In this document: positions 8,000 through 15,849 of the stretch, piece by piece | How the letters are laid out: each line of letters starts with the position of its first letter | Numbering within the stretch: position 1 is the first letter of the stretch | Source: Sandaracinaceae bacterium | GTDB taxonomy: Bacteria; Myxococcota_A; Polyangia; Polyangiales; Sandaracinaceae | Assembly: GCA_019637095.1 (NCBI GenBank) | Contig: JAHBWG010000043.1 | Location: 1 to 64,000 of the forward strand | Reading direction: 5' to 3' | DNA length: 64,000 bases | Position numbers and translations under genes: made by a program | The notes under the pieces: model-generated | Seen by the model: only the letters and a program-made list of their open reading frames with translations | Databases searched by the model: none | Told to the model about the DNA's origin: nothing

Positions 8000-9136
8000 T
8001 CACCGCAGCAGATCGCGGCTGATCACGATCCGCTGGATCTCGCTCGCGCCCTCGTAGATCCGCGCGACGCGCACGTCGCGCAGGTGGCGCTCGATGGGCA
8101 GCTCGCGCGTGTAGCCGTAGCCGCCGTGGATCTGGAGCGCGGCGTCGCAGATCCGCCACGCCGCCTCGCTCGCGTAGACCTTCGCCATCGCCGCCTCGCG
8201 CGAGAAACGAGCCTTGCGCTCCTTCAGCCACGCCGCGCGCTGCGTCAAGAGGATCGCCGCGTCGAGCTCCGTCCTCGCGTCGGCGATCATCCACTGGATC
8301 GCCTGGCGGTCCGCGAGCGGCGCGCCGAAGGTCTCGCGCTCCTTCGCGTAGAGGATCGCCGCGTCGAGCGCCGCCTCCGCGATGCCGATCGCTTGGCTCG
8401 CGATCCCGATGCGGCCGCCGTCGAGCGCCATCATCGCGATGCGGAAGCCGCCGTGCTCCTCGCCGAGCAGCGCCGACGCGGGGACGCGGCAGCCGTCGAA
8501 GTGCAGCGCCGTCGTGGGTGAGCCGCGCAGGCCGAGCTTGTCCTCGCGGCGGCCCACGCTCAGGCCGCCCGCGTCCGCGGGGACCGCGAACGCGCTGATG
8601 CCTCTCGGGCCCGGCTCGCCCGTGCGCGCCCAGACGACGAACACACCGGCGAACGTGCCGCTGGTGATCCACGCCTTCTCGCCGTCGATCACCCAGCCGT
8701 TCCCGTCGCGCCGCGCGGTCGTGCGCATCGCGCCCGGGTCGCTCCCCGCGTCGGCCTCGCTCAGGGCGAAGGAGCCGGCGCGCAGCGTGCCGTCGCACAG
8801 GCGCGGCACGAAGCGCCGACGCGTCTCGTCGTCGCCGAACGCGGCGATCACCTCGCCGACCATGTTCGTCACCGCCATCGTGACCGCGGTCGACGCGCAG
8901 GCGCGCGCGATCTCGCGCATCGCGAGGTGGTAGGCGACCACGCCCGCCTCCGCGCCGCCGAGCGCGTCGGGCAGGTTGACGCCGAACAAACCGAGCGAGG
9001 CCAGCCCATCGAGGATGTCCGCCGGGATCCGCTCGTCGCGATCGATCGCGGCGGCGCGTGGGGCGATCTGTTCGGCGGCGAAGCCGCGCGCGGCGGACTG
9101 GACGAGCCGCTGCTCCTCGGTGAGCTCGAGGTTCAT
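8000..9136 (-). CDS. Acyl-CoA dehydrogenase (FAD)
   Basis: A 378-residue enzyme of normal family length that should oxidise an acyl-CoA to the 2-enoyl-CoA and pass electrons to electron-transfer flavoprotein. The N-terminal helical domain starts ELTEEQRLVQ. The FAD-binding signature SFALSEADAGSDPGAM is at about 127-142. The C-terminal domain has QIHGGYGYTRELPIER and the active-site segment RIYEGASEIQRIVI with the catalytic Glu. It is the last gene of a three-gene operon and its start overlaps the upstream lipoprotein gene (ATGA). It is clearly paralogous to the dehydrogenase at 9858-11000. Substrate is not readable; a short or branched-chain acyl-CoA is most likely from the pattern. Confidence 0.93.
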   Translation of the reverse strand: MNLELTEEQRLVQSAARGFAAEQIAPRAAAIDRDERIPADILDGLASLGLFGVNLPDALGGAEAGVVAYHLAMREIARACASTAVTMAVTNMVGEVIAAFGDDETRRRFVPRLCDGTLRAGSFALSEADAGSDPGAMRTTARRDGNGWVIDGEKAWITSGTFAGVFVVWARTGEPGPRGISAFAVPADAGGLSVGRREDKLGLRGSPTTALHFDGCRVPASALLGEEHGGFRIAMMALDGGRIGIASQAIGIAEAALDAAILYAKERETFGAPLADRQAIQWMIADARTELDAAILLTQRAAWLKERKARFSREAAMAKVYASEAAWRICDAALQIHGGYGYTRELPIERHLRDVRVARIYEGASEIQRIVISRDLLR

Positions 9137-9849
9137 CGGACGGTGAAGGTGATCTTGGCGGGGTAGGAGCCGGGGTCCGGCAGCGGGAGCGCGCGGACAC
9201 CCGCGAGGATGCACTCGAGCGCGTCGGTCGCCGTCTCGTCCGGCATCGTGCCGCCCGCCGCGAGGAGCGCGCCGCCCGGCGCGATGTAGGCGGTGATGGT
9301 GTGGCCCTCGCCGCGCGCCTGGCACTGCCGGCCGAGCTGGCGGGCGGCGTCCGCGGCGCGGCCGAGCGCGTCGGCCTGCCAGTGGAGCGGCGGGCGCACC
9401 CCGTCGGCGATGTCGAGGCCGAAGCCCCAGCGGAACTCCGCCTCGCCGCCCGAGGGCCGGGGGAACTGCGTCGAGGCCGCGACCTCGAGCACGCAGCGCT
9501 CGGTGTCGCGGTCGCCGATGTCGGACTCGGCCGGGTAGACCCAGAGCACGGTGCCGTCGACGCGGATGCGGAACGCGAGCCGGATGTCGCCGCCGAGCAG
9601 CTCGACCGCGCGCATGCGCTGCTCGAAGCAGCGCTGGAAGCGAGGCATGCGCGGGTTGAGCGCGTTCTGGACCTGGTCTTGGCGGATCGTGCCCATGAGC
9701 CCGCTGATCGCGAGCCCGTCGTCGGGCTCGCGCCGGCGCTCGCCGCCCGCGCTCGACGCGCTCGACGACTCCTCCTGGGCTCCGCTCTCTTCCGCCCCGC
9801 CGCACGCGGCGAGCGCGAGCGCGACGAGCACGTACCCGTACTGCTTCAT
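9133..9849 (-). CDS. Lipoprotein with AgmX/PglI-type C-terminal domain
   Basis: A 238-residue predicted lipoprotein (lipobox LAAC, Cys16) with a Ser/Glu-rich spacer. The region at about 55-150 (QDQVQNALNPRMPRFQRCFE... then RCVLEVAASTQFPRPSGG) has the pattern of the AgmX/PglI C-terminal domain found in many myxobacterial envelope proteins. Two conserved cysteines (in QRCFEQ and ERCVLE) are kept. A second, weaker alpha/beta unit fills residues 165-238. It lies between two acyl-CoA dehydrogenase genes, 8 bases after one and overlapping the next by 4, so it is co-translated with metabolic enzymes. A functional link to them is not obvious. Confidence 0.75.
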   Translation of the reverse strand: MKQYGYVLVALALAACGGAEESGAQEESSSASSAGGERRREPDDGLAISGLMGTIRQDQVQNALNPRMPRFQRCFEQRMRAVELLGGDIRLAFRIRVDGTVLWVYPAESDIGDRDTERCVLEVAASTQFPRPSGGEAEFRWGFGLDIADGVRPPLHWQADALGRAADAARQLGRQCQARGEGHTITAYIAPGGALLAAGGTMPDETATDALECILAGVRALPLPDPGSYPAKITFTVR

Positions 9850-9857
9850 CGACTTCT

Positions 9858-11000
9858 TCACCCCTTCAGCGCCGTGGCGCTGATGACGATCCGCTGGATC
9901 TCGCTCGTGCCCTCGTAGATCTCGGTGATGCGCGCGTCGCGGTAGTGCCGCTCCGCGTCGTACTCGACCGAGTAGCCGTAGCCGCCGTGGATCTGGATGT
10001 TCTTGTGCGCGACGCGCGTCGCGACCTCCGACGCCATCAGCTTCGCCATCGCCGACTGCTGCGTGTGGCGCACGCCGCGGTCCTTCATCGCCGCCGCGCG
10101 CAGGGTCAAGAGGCGCGCCGCGTCGAGCTCGGTCGCCATGTCGGCGATCATGAACTGGATCGCCTGCTTGTTCGCGATCGGCTCGCCGAACGCCTTGCGC
10201 TCCTTCGAGTACGCGATGGACTCCTCGAGCGCCGCGCGCGCGATGCCGAGCGCCTGCGCGGCGATGCCGATGCGCCCGCCGTCGAGGGTGGCCATCGCGA
10301 TCTTGAAGCCCATGCCGGGCTCGCCGACCTGCCAGGCCTTCGGCACGCGGCAGCGCTCGAAGAAGACGGTGCACGAGTGCGCGGCGTGGATGCCGAGCTT
10401 GTGATCGCGCGGCTGCGGGAGGAACCCGGGGTGACCCTCGGGCACGAGGAACGCGGTGGTGCCCTTGCTGCCCGCGTGGCGGTCGTGCGCGGCGAATACG
10501 AGGATGAAGTCCGCGTGCGGCCCGTTGGTGATCCAGTTCTTCGAGCCCTCGAGGATCCAGTGATCGCCGTCCTTCTCGGCGAACGTCGCCATGTGCGAGG
10601 CGTCCGAGCCGCTCGCGGGCTCCGTCAGGCCGAAGCAACCGAGCTTGTCGCCCGAGGCGGCGGGCGCGAGGAACTCGCGCTTCTGCTCCTCGGTCCCGAA
10701 CTTCAGGAGGGGGTCGCAGAAGAGCGAGTTGTTGACGCTCATGATCACCGCGGTCGACGCGCACGCGCGCGCGATCTCCTCCATCGCGAGGGCGTAGCTC
10801 ACGGCGTCGGCGCCGGCGCCGCCGTGCTCGGTCGGGACGGCCACCCCCATGAGCCCGAGCTCTCCCATGCGGCGGACGAGCTCGGTGGGCCAGCGGCCCT
10901 CGCGGTCGAGCTCGCGCGCGAGCGGCGCGACCTCCTTGGTGGCGAAGTCGCGCGCCATCTGCTGGACGAGCGCCTGCTCCTCGGTCAGCTCGAAATTCAT
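9858..11000 (-). CDS. Acyl-CoA dehydrogenase (FAD), first gene of operon
   Basis: A 380-residue acyl-CoA dehydrogenase. The FAD/substrate signature CFGLTEPASGSDASHM lies near 123-138, and GGYGYSVEYDAERHYRDARI followed by EIYEGTSEIQRIVI gives the C-terminal fingerprint with the catalytic Glu (E-G-T). The pattern is closest to short-chain or butyryl-type dehydrogenases. It shares about half its residues by eye with the enzyme at 8000-9136. The ATG at 11000 was chosen because a -10-like box lies only 7 bases upstream. An upstream in-frame ATG would push translation through that box. It heads the operon with the lipoprotein and second dehydrogenase, and is divergent from 11044. Confidence 0.93.
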   Translation of the reverse strand: MNFELTEEQALVQQMARDFATKEVAPLARELDREGRWPTELVRRMGELGLMGVAVPTEHGGAGADAVSYALAMEEIARACASTAVIMSVNNSLFCDPLLKFGTEEQKREFLAPAASGDKLGCFGLTEPASGSDASHMATFAEKDGDHWILEGSKNWITNGPHADFILVFAAHDRHAGSKGTTAFLVPEGHPGFLPQPRDHKLGIHAAHSCTVFFERCRVPKAWQVGEPGMGFKIAMATLDGGRIGIAAQALGIARAALEESIAYSKERKAFGEPIANKQAIQFMIADMATELDAARLLTLRAAAMKDRGVRHTQQSAMAKLMASEVATRVAHKNIQIHGGYGYSVEYDAERHYRDARITEIYEGTSEIQRIVISATALKG

Positions 11001-11007
11001 GGCGCGG

Positions 11008-11013
11008 ACCATA
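11008..11013 (-). promoter_or_regulatory. Putative extended -10 box (TGCTATGGT)
   Basis: Read on the minus strand, TGCTATGGT ends 7 bases before the ATG at 11000, predicting a leaderless mRNA for the acyl-CoA dehydrogenase operon. Confidence 0.45.
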
Positions 11014-11029
11014 GCATCGAAAGCCGGGC

Positions 11030-11035
11030 TATCCT
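11030..11035 (+). promoter_or_regulatory. Putative -10 box (TATCCT)
   Basis: TATCCT ends 8 bases before the ATG at 11044. Together with the box at 11008-11013 it makes a compact divergent promoter of about 43 bases that serves two apparently leaderless mRNAs. Confidence 0.45.
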
Positions 11036-11043
11036 CCCGGCCG

Positions 11044-11784
11044 ATGGGTCGTCTGCTCACGCTCGCGAGCTGCGCGCTCCTGGCCGCTTGCGCCGGCGGC
11101 GCGGGCACCTCCGGGGCATCCGTCGAGGACGCGCGGGGGCCGGTCGGCGCCGAGCGCTGCGCGGCCGGCGCGACGCGGGTCGCGGGCGCCTGCTGGTCCG
11201 CCGCGGGCACGCGCTGGACGATCGACGCGCACGGTCCGGCGGGCCCCTACCGCTTCGAGGTCGACCTCCTCGCCGCGGGCCGCGCGCGCGCGACGGACCA
11301 CCACGCGGCGAGCCCGGCGACCGACGAGTGGTTCCTCGACGGCGGGCGGCTGCGCATCCTGTTGAGCGATCGCTTCGTGGAGTACCGGGCGGCGGTGACC
11401 AACGGCACGGTGCTCCTCGGCGAGGCGGTGAACGTGCGCGACCAGCGCTGGTCGTTCCGCGCCGATCGGGCGTTCGGCGAGGCGCCCTGCGCGCCGGGTG
11501 AGGCGCGGCTCGAGGGGTCGTGCATGACCGTGGCGGGCACGCGGTGGCTGCTCGACGGGCGCGTCGTCGCGTTCCTGGCCGACGGCGCGCTCGCGCTCGA
11601 CGCCGAGGAGCCGACCGGTCGCTGGACGCAGGCCGGCGCCGCGCTGACCTTCTCGCTCGGCGACGAGCGCGCGCGCGTCGCGACGGTCGACGACGAGTCC
11701 ACGCTGCGCGGCCGCTTCGAGGAGGGTGACGGCGAGTGGCGCGCGACGCGGGTGCCGAGCCTGCCGCCGGTGGTGCGCCGATGA
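11044..11784 (+). CDS. Lipoprotein of unknown function, internally duplicated
   Basis: A 246-residue predicted lipoprotein (lipobox LAAC, Cys16). Two similar blocks can be seen: ERCAAGATRVAGACWSAAGTRWTID at about 38-62 and APCAPGEARLEGSCMTVAGTRWLLD at about 150-174. Each is followed by a strand-rich segment with DRF/GR motifs, suggesting two copies of a small beta domain with a conserved disulphide. The stop overlaps the next start (ATGA), coupling it to the VOC protein. I do not recognise the family. Confidence 0.7.
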   Translation: MGRLLTLASCALLAACAGGAGTSGASVEDARGPVGAERCAAGATRVAGACWSAAGTRWTIDAHGPAGPYRFEVDLLAAGRARATDHHAASPATDEWFLDGGRLRILLSDRFVEYRAAVTNGTVLLGEAVNVRDQRWSFRADRAFGEAPCAPGEARLEGSCMTVAGTRWLLDGRVVAFLADGALALDAEEPTGRWTQAGAALTFSLGDERARVATVDDESTLRGRFEEGDGEWRATRVPSLPPVVRR

Positions 11785-12197
11785 CGCCGTTCCACCTCGC
11801 CTTCCCGGTGCGCGACCTCGAGGCGACCGAGCGCTTCTACGTCGACGTGCTCGGCTGCGGGATCGGCCGGCGCGCGGCGCGCTGGATCGACTTCGACCTG
11901 CGCGGCCACCAGATCAGCGCGCACCTCGTGGACGCGGACGACGCGGTCTTCGACGCGGCCAACGAGGTCGACGGCGACGCGGTGCCCGCGCGCCACTTCG
12001 GCCTCGTGCTCGCGTGGGACGAGTGGGAGGCGATGTGCGCGCGCCTCGACGCGCTCGGCGTGCGGCCGTTCATCGGCCCGCGGGTGCGCTTCCGGGGCGA
12101 GGTCGGCGAGCAGGGCACCGTGTTCGTGCGCGACCCGAGCGGCAACGCGATCGAGCTCAAGGCGTTCAAGGACCCCGCGATGCTCTTCGCACGGTGA
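11781..12197 (+). CDS. VOC (glyoxalase/bleomycin-resistance/dioxygenase) family protein
   Basis: A 138-residue single-domain vicinal-oxygen-chelate protein. The paired beta-alpha-beta-beta-beta modules are recognisable from FHLAFPVRDLEATERFYVDVLGC at the N-terminus (His5 as a likely metal ligand) and RHFGLVLAWDEWEAM, and from FVRDPSGNAIELKAF near the C-terminus (Glu as the last metal ligand). The family includes lyases, dioxygenases and resistance proteins, so the substrate cannot be read. The gene is translationally coupled to the upstream lipoprotein and convergent with the aldehyde dehydrogenase gene, with a hairpin spanning both stop codons. Confidence 0.85.
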   Translation: MTPFHLAFPVRDLEATERFYVDVLGCGIGRRAARWIDFDLRGHQISAHLVDADDAVFDAANEVDGDAVPARHFGLVLAWDEWEAMCARLDALGVRPFIGPRVRFRGEVGEQGTVFVRDPSGNAIELKAFKDPAMLFAR

Positions 12198-12215
12198 GCC
12201 GCGCGCGAGCTCACC
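12193..12215. terminator. Hairpin containing both stop codons of convergent genes
   Basis: GGTGAGC (12193-12199) pairs with GCTCACC (12209-12215) across a 9-base loop. The left arm holds the TGA of the VOC gene and the right arm holds the TGA (TCA on +) of the aldehyde dehydrogenase gene. A bidirectional termination or 3'-end protection role is inferred. Confidence 0.45.
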
Positions 12216-13917
12216 CGCGCAGGGCGTGGGGGAGCACCATCGGCAGCCGCACGAGCGAGGGGTTCGCCTCCAGCGGCACGAGCGCGCGGCCGAGGTCGTG
12301 CGCCGTCTTGTGATCGACGAACCACGCCGGCGTCGGGTCGATGTGGAACGGCGCCTCGACGACCGACTTCTCGGGGTGATCGAACAGGAACGCGTTGTGG
12401 ACCACGCCGCGGCCGGACCGGATGTCCTCGTCGGGGTGGCCCGGGTAGGCGCCCCAGGACGGACCGACGAGCGCGTAGATCACGCCCGCGAAGCAGTTCA
12501 CCGCGATGCCGCCGTAGCGCAGCTCCGCGAGCGCGCGCTCGAACTTCTCCGCGTACGCGGCGCGCGTGGCCGGGTGGATCAGGATCACGCACGAGAGCGT
12601 GCCCCACACCGAGTCGTTCGCGAAGCGCACCATGTCGTCGATGAACGCGCCGGGGTCCGCCGAGTCGAGCTTCGTCTCCGCGAGCACGCCGCAGAAGGCC
12701 TCGTTCGTGAGCGCGTGCTCCCCCGCGCGCGGCGGCACGTCGCGGATGAGCGTCCACGGGACCACGCCCGTGCTGCGCGGGCCGAGCGGCTCGGCCTGCG
12801 GGTACGCGGCGAGGAACGCGTCGTAGCGCTCCTGCGCGCCCGGGTAGTACGCGTGGCGCGGCGCGGCGTCCGCGAGGTGGTGCGCGACCCGCGCGACGAA
12901 CCGCTCCCGCAGCGGCCAGCGCGCGCTGGTGACGAGCACCTTCGCGGCGTTGCAGTTGAAGCTGGCGTTGTTGGCGACCATCGCGGTCACGTTGCGCGCC
13001 TGGAAGTCGAGGTCCTCGTCGGTCCACGGGCCGGGCACCACGAGCACCGGCGTGACCGCGCCGAGCTCCGCGCTGATCGGCTTGTCGGTCACGCGCTCGC
13101 CCGACGCCTTGCGGCGGGCCTGCTCCTCGGGCGTCGAGCCCCACACGATCGCGTCGAACGTGCGATCCGAGCCCGTCATGTGGATCGTGTCGACCTTCGG
13201 GTGCTGGACGAGGTGCGCGCCGACCGCGGCGCCGCCGCGGACGATCGCGTAGACGCCCTCGTCGATCAGCGGCCGGAACGCCTCCTCCCAGTAGGGCTGG
13301 AGGTACTCGTTGACCGGGTTCGTCTTGAGCAGGACGACCTCGTCCTCGACGAAGAGCTTGTAGAGCGCGTCCATCGGGCCGATCGAGCTGACGTTGCCGG
13401 CGCCGAGCACGAGCGCGACCTTGCCGGCGCCGAGCCGCCCGGCGGCCTTCTCGCGGTAGATGCGGCCCTGCGTTGGCTCGTGCCCCGGCTGGATCCACAC
13501 CTGGGCGGAGAAGCCGCGGTACATCAGCTTCTCGAGGAGCGACGCCGGGAAGATGTCGGCGACCCAGCGGCCGTGCTTCTCGGTCATCTCGTTGACGCGC
13601 GGCTCGCCGCCCTCGCGGAGCGCCTCGGCGAGCATGCGCAGGTTGCGCACGACGACCATCGGCCCGCCGAGCCACTCCTCGCCCGCGCGCGGCCCGTGGA
13701 AGTCGACGCCCTTGGCCTGGCACGCCTTCCTGACCCAGTCCTCCGACACCGCGACGGTGCGCGCGATGCACGCCTCGAGCAGCTGGATCCGGCGCTCGGT
13801 CGTGGTGCGGACCCAGCGGTCCTTGTGCTCGGCGAGCGCCTCGACGAGCGCGTCGCAGCGCTCGAGCGTGGTGGAGGAGGTGCGGGGCGCGACGGTCGCG
13901 AAGTTCGGGCTGGTCAT
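12211..13917 (-). CDS. Aldehyde dehydrogenase superfamily protein
   Basis: A 568-residue protein, longer than the usual 480-510 residues because of an extended N-terminal region. It should oxidise an aldehyde (or acylate CoA) using NAD(P). The catalytic cysteine is Cys322 in NASFNCNAAKVL, and the general base Glu284 is in SAELGAVTPVLV. The Rossmann segment ALVLGAGNVSSIG (168-180) and MTGSDRTFDAI (247-257) match coenzyme binding. The usual ELGGKSP has changed to ELGAVTP, so this is a divergent subgroup. Start ATG at 13917 is preceded 10 bases upstream by a TAGGCT box. It is divergent from the amidotransferase gene and stands alone otherwise. Confidence 0.88.
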   Translation of the reverse strand: MTSPNFATVAPRTSSTTLERCDALVEALAEHKDRWVRTTTERRIQLLEACIARTVAVSEDWVRKACQAKGVDFHGPRAGEEWLGGPMVVVRNLRMLAEALREGGEPRVNEMTEKHGRWVADIFPASLLEKLMYRGFSAQVWIQPGHEPTQGRIYREKAAGRLGAGKVALVLGAGNVSSIGPMDALYKLFVEDEVVLLKTNPVNEYLQPYWEEAFRPLIDEGVYAIVRGGAAVGAHLVQHPKVDTIHMTGSDRTFDAIVWGSTPEEQARRKASGERVTDKPISAELGAVTPVLVVPGPWTDEDLDFQARNVTAMVANNASFNCNAAKVLVTSARWPLRERFVARVAHHLADAAPRHAYYPGAQERYDAFLAAYPQAEPLGPRSTGVVPWTLIRDVPPRAGEHALTNEAFCGVLAETKLDSADPGAFIDDMVRFANDSVWGTLSCVILIHPATRAAYAEKFERALAELRYGGIAVNCFAGVIYALVGPSWGAYPGHPDEDIRSGRGVVHNAFLFDHPEKSVVEAPFHIDPTPAWFVDHKTAHDLGRALVPLEANPSLVRLPMVLPHALRG

Positions 13918-13927
13918 GGCGGGCCGG

Positions 13928-13933
13928 AGCCTA
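13928..13933 (-). promoter_or_regulatory. Putative -10 box (TAGGCT)
   Basis: TAGGCT on the minus strand, 10 bases before the ATG of the aldehyde dehydrogenase at 13917. Confidence 0.4.
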
Positions 13934-13952
13934 CCCCATTTTCGAGCTGTGG

Positions 13953-13958
13953 CATGCT
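13953..13958 (+). promoter_or_regulatory. Putative -10 box (CATGCT)
   Basis: CATGCT lies 11 bases before the ATG at 13970. It is a weaker match than its neighbours. Confidence 0.3.
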
Positions 13959-13969
13959 GCGGGCCGGAT

Positions 13970-14827
13970 ATGTGCAGGCTCTTCGGTTTTCGCAGTGTGA
14001 TCCAGAGCGCCGTCCACCGCTCACTCGTCGCGGCCGACAACGCGCTCGGCGTGCAGAGCGCCGGCCACCCCGACGGCTGGGGGGTCGCGTACTACATCGA
14101 CGGCGCGCCCCACGTGACGCGCAGCCCGGCGCACGCGCTGAGCGACGCGCTCTTCCACCGGGTGAGCGGCGTCGTGAGCTCCGAGACGGTGCTCGCGCAC
14201 GTCCGCAAGGCCACGCAAGGCCCGCTGACCGTGCTGAACTGCCACCCGTTCCAGTACGGGCGCTGGGTGTTCGCGCACAACGGCGACATCCCGCGGTTCC
14301 ACGCCGCGTTCCGCAGCGCGCTGATCGCGGAGGTCGCGCCGCGCCTGCGCCGCTTCGTGCTCGGCGAGACGGACAGCGAGGTCGTCTTCATGCTCTTCCT
14401 CTCGAGGCTCGAGCGCTACGGCCCGCTCGACAAGCCGCACGTCGCCGACGAGGTGCTCGCCGCGCTCGACGCGACGGTCGCCGACGTGCGCGCGCTCTGC
14501 GCGCCGCTCGAGGACGCGGAGCGCCTCCTCCTGACCTGCATCGTCACGGACGGGACGACGATGGCGGCGCACCAGGGCGGGATGGATCTCTTCTGGTCCA
14601 CGCACAAGACGCGCTGCGCGGACCGCGAGGTCTGCGCGAGCCTCTCGGCCGAGTGCGAGGCGCCGAGCGCGACGGGGTTCGTGAACCACCTGATCTTCTC
14701 GAGCGAGCCGCTGCAGGGCGAGAACGTGTGGGTCGCGATGCAGCCCGGCGAGACGATCGGCGTCGACTGGCGCATGCGCGTCGCGCGGCGCCGGCTCGGC
14801 AAGCCGCGGCTCGCCGTGGCGGGATGA
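13970..14827 (+). CDS. Class II glutamine amidotransferase (EgtC/YafJ-like)
   Basis: A 285-residue Ntn-type amidotransferase domain. The nucleophile is Cys2 (MCRLFGF), exposed after methionine removal. The oxyanion and glutamine-binding segments are QSAGHPDGWGVAYY (29-42), LAHVRKAT and FAHNGDI. This layout is that of the small stand-alone glutaminases such as YafJ and EgtC, which hydrolyse the amide of glutamine or a gamma-glutamyl group. No ergothioneine genes (egtB, egtD) are nearby, so a specific EgtC role is not supported. Start: ATG at 13970, required for Cys2. It is convergent with the hydrolase gene downstream. Confidence 0.88.
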   Translation: MCRLFGFRSVIQSAVHRSLVAADNALGVQSAGHPDGWGVAYYIDGAPHVTRSPAHALSDALFHRVSGVVSSETVLAHVRKATQGPLTVLNCHPFQYGRWVFAHNGDIPRFHAAFRSALIAEVAPRLRRFVLGETDSEVVFMLFLSRLERYGPLDKPHVADEVLAALDATVADVRALCAPLEDAERLLLTCIVTDGTTMAAHQGGMDLFWSTHKTRCADREVCASLSAECEAPSATGFVNHLIFSSEPLQGENVWVAMQPGETIGVDWRMRVARRRLGKPRLAVAG

Positions 14828-14845
14828 GCGCGGCGGCGCGCCGGC

Positions 14846-15790
14846 TCACCAGCGGAGCAGCCAGCGCAGCACCTGCGGCTCGAGCGGGCCCGCGTCCGCG
14901 CCGTCGATCGTGAGGTGCGGGAAGCCGATGTGGCCGCCCCCGGTCCACGCCACCTGCACCGCGTCGCTCGCCTGCGCGACCCACGGCCGCACCTGCTCGG
15001 CGGTGACCACCGGGTCCGCCTCCGCGGCGATGAAGAGCGTCGGCACCTCCATCGCGGCGAGGCGCGGGCCGACCGCCTGGCTGTCGTAGTACGCCTGGCG
15101 CGAGGCGAAGCCGAAGCGCGGCACGACCACCTCGTCGTCCCACTCGAGGATCGTGCGGATCTCCTCGACGCGCGCGAGCGACGCAGGGAGCGGCCGCCGC
15201 CGGATGACCGCCGCGCGATACATCTCCTTGAGCCCGTTGAGCACGTGCCACTGGTAGGGCCGCCCGAGCGGGCGCTGGATCGCCTCGGCGCCGTACGCGA
15301 GATCGACGGGTGAGCACACGGTGGCGATCGCGGCGACGCGCGGGTCGCGACCCGGCTCGGTCGCCCAGCGCATGACGATGTGCCCGCCGAGCGAGAAGCC
15401 GACCAGGTAGATGCGCGAGAACCGCGCGAGCCCCTCGCTCGCGAGCATCGCGCGCAGGTCCTCCGTGGTGCCCGCGTGGTAGACGTCCTCGCCGCTGCGG
15501 TCCGCGCCGCGCATGTTGAAGCGCAGGTACGAGGCGCCGGCGCGGTCGCACGCGCGCGCCATCGACATCACGTAGCGGCTGTCGTGGCCCCCGCCGAGCC
15601 CGTGGATGAGCACGAACAGCGTGTCGTGGTGCGGGCGCGCGCGGATCCATCCGGTCAGGCGCAGCCGCCCCATCACCGGGTCGTCGAGGTGGGTCTCCCA
15701 CGGCTCGTCGCGCGGGGCGCGCTCCGGCACGATCGTGTGCGCGAGCTGCGGGAGCAGCGTCCAGAAGTGGCCGTGGATCACCTGCCGCAC
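14846..15790 (-). CDS. Alpha/beta hydrolase, YheT/ABHD family
   Basis: A 314-residue esterase-like hydrolase. The nucleophile Ser133 sits in GFSLGGH, the acid is Asp259 in AEADPVV and the base is His287 in GGGHIGF. An HGLGGGHDS oxyanion segment lies at 63-71. The LRFNMRGADRS stretch (89-99) and overall length are typical of YheT/ABHD1-3-type hydrolases, which act on short or medium-chain acyl esters. The start is a GTG placed 7 bases after a TATAGC box. There is no signal peptide, so it is probably cytoplasmic. Beyond it lies the hairpin-array repeat. Confidence 0.85.
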   Translation of the reverse strand: MRQVIHGHFWTLLPQLAHTIVPERAPRDEPWETHLDDPVMGRLRLTGWIRARPHHDTLFVLIHGLGGGHDSRYVMSMARACDRAGASYLRFNMRGADRSGEDVYHAGTTEDLRAMLASEGLARFSRIYLVGFSLGGHIVMRWATEPGRDPRVAAIATVCSPVDLAYGAEAIQRPLGRPYQWHVLNGLKEMYRAAVIRRRPLPASLARVEEIRTILEWDDEVVVPRFGFASRQAYYDSQAVGPRLAAMEVPTLFIAAEADPVVTAEQVRPWVAQASDAVQVAWTGGGHIGFPHLTIDGADAGPLEPQVLRWLLRW

Positions 15791-15797
15791 GCGAGCC

Positions 15798-15803
15798 GCT
15801 ATA
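15798..15803 (-). promoter_or_regulatory. Putative -10 box (TATAGC)
   Basis: TATAGC on the minus strand ends 7 bases before the GTG at 15790, consistent with a leaderless mRNA for the hydrolase. Confidence 0.4.
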
Positions 15804-15849
15804 GCTCAAAGTCCGTCGGTTGATCGAGCGGCCACGTAGCGAGCGCGCG

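Noticed and set aside
13970-14827. Ergothioneine gene egtC
   Set aside because: The domain fits small class II amidotransferases in general, and no egtB or egtD gene is nearby.
12226-14913. Open frame of 895 codons on the plus strand across the aldehyde dehydrogenase gene
   Set aside because: Antisense shadow typical of GC-rich DNA: Arg/Ala/Val/Glu-rich, no domain, and the minus strand carries a clear enzyme with catalytic residues.
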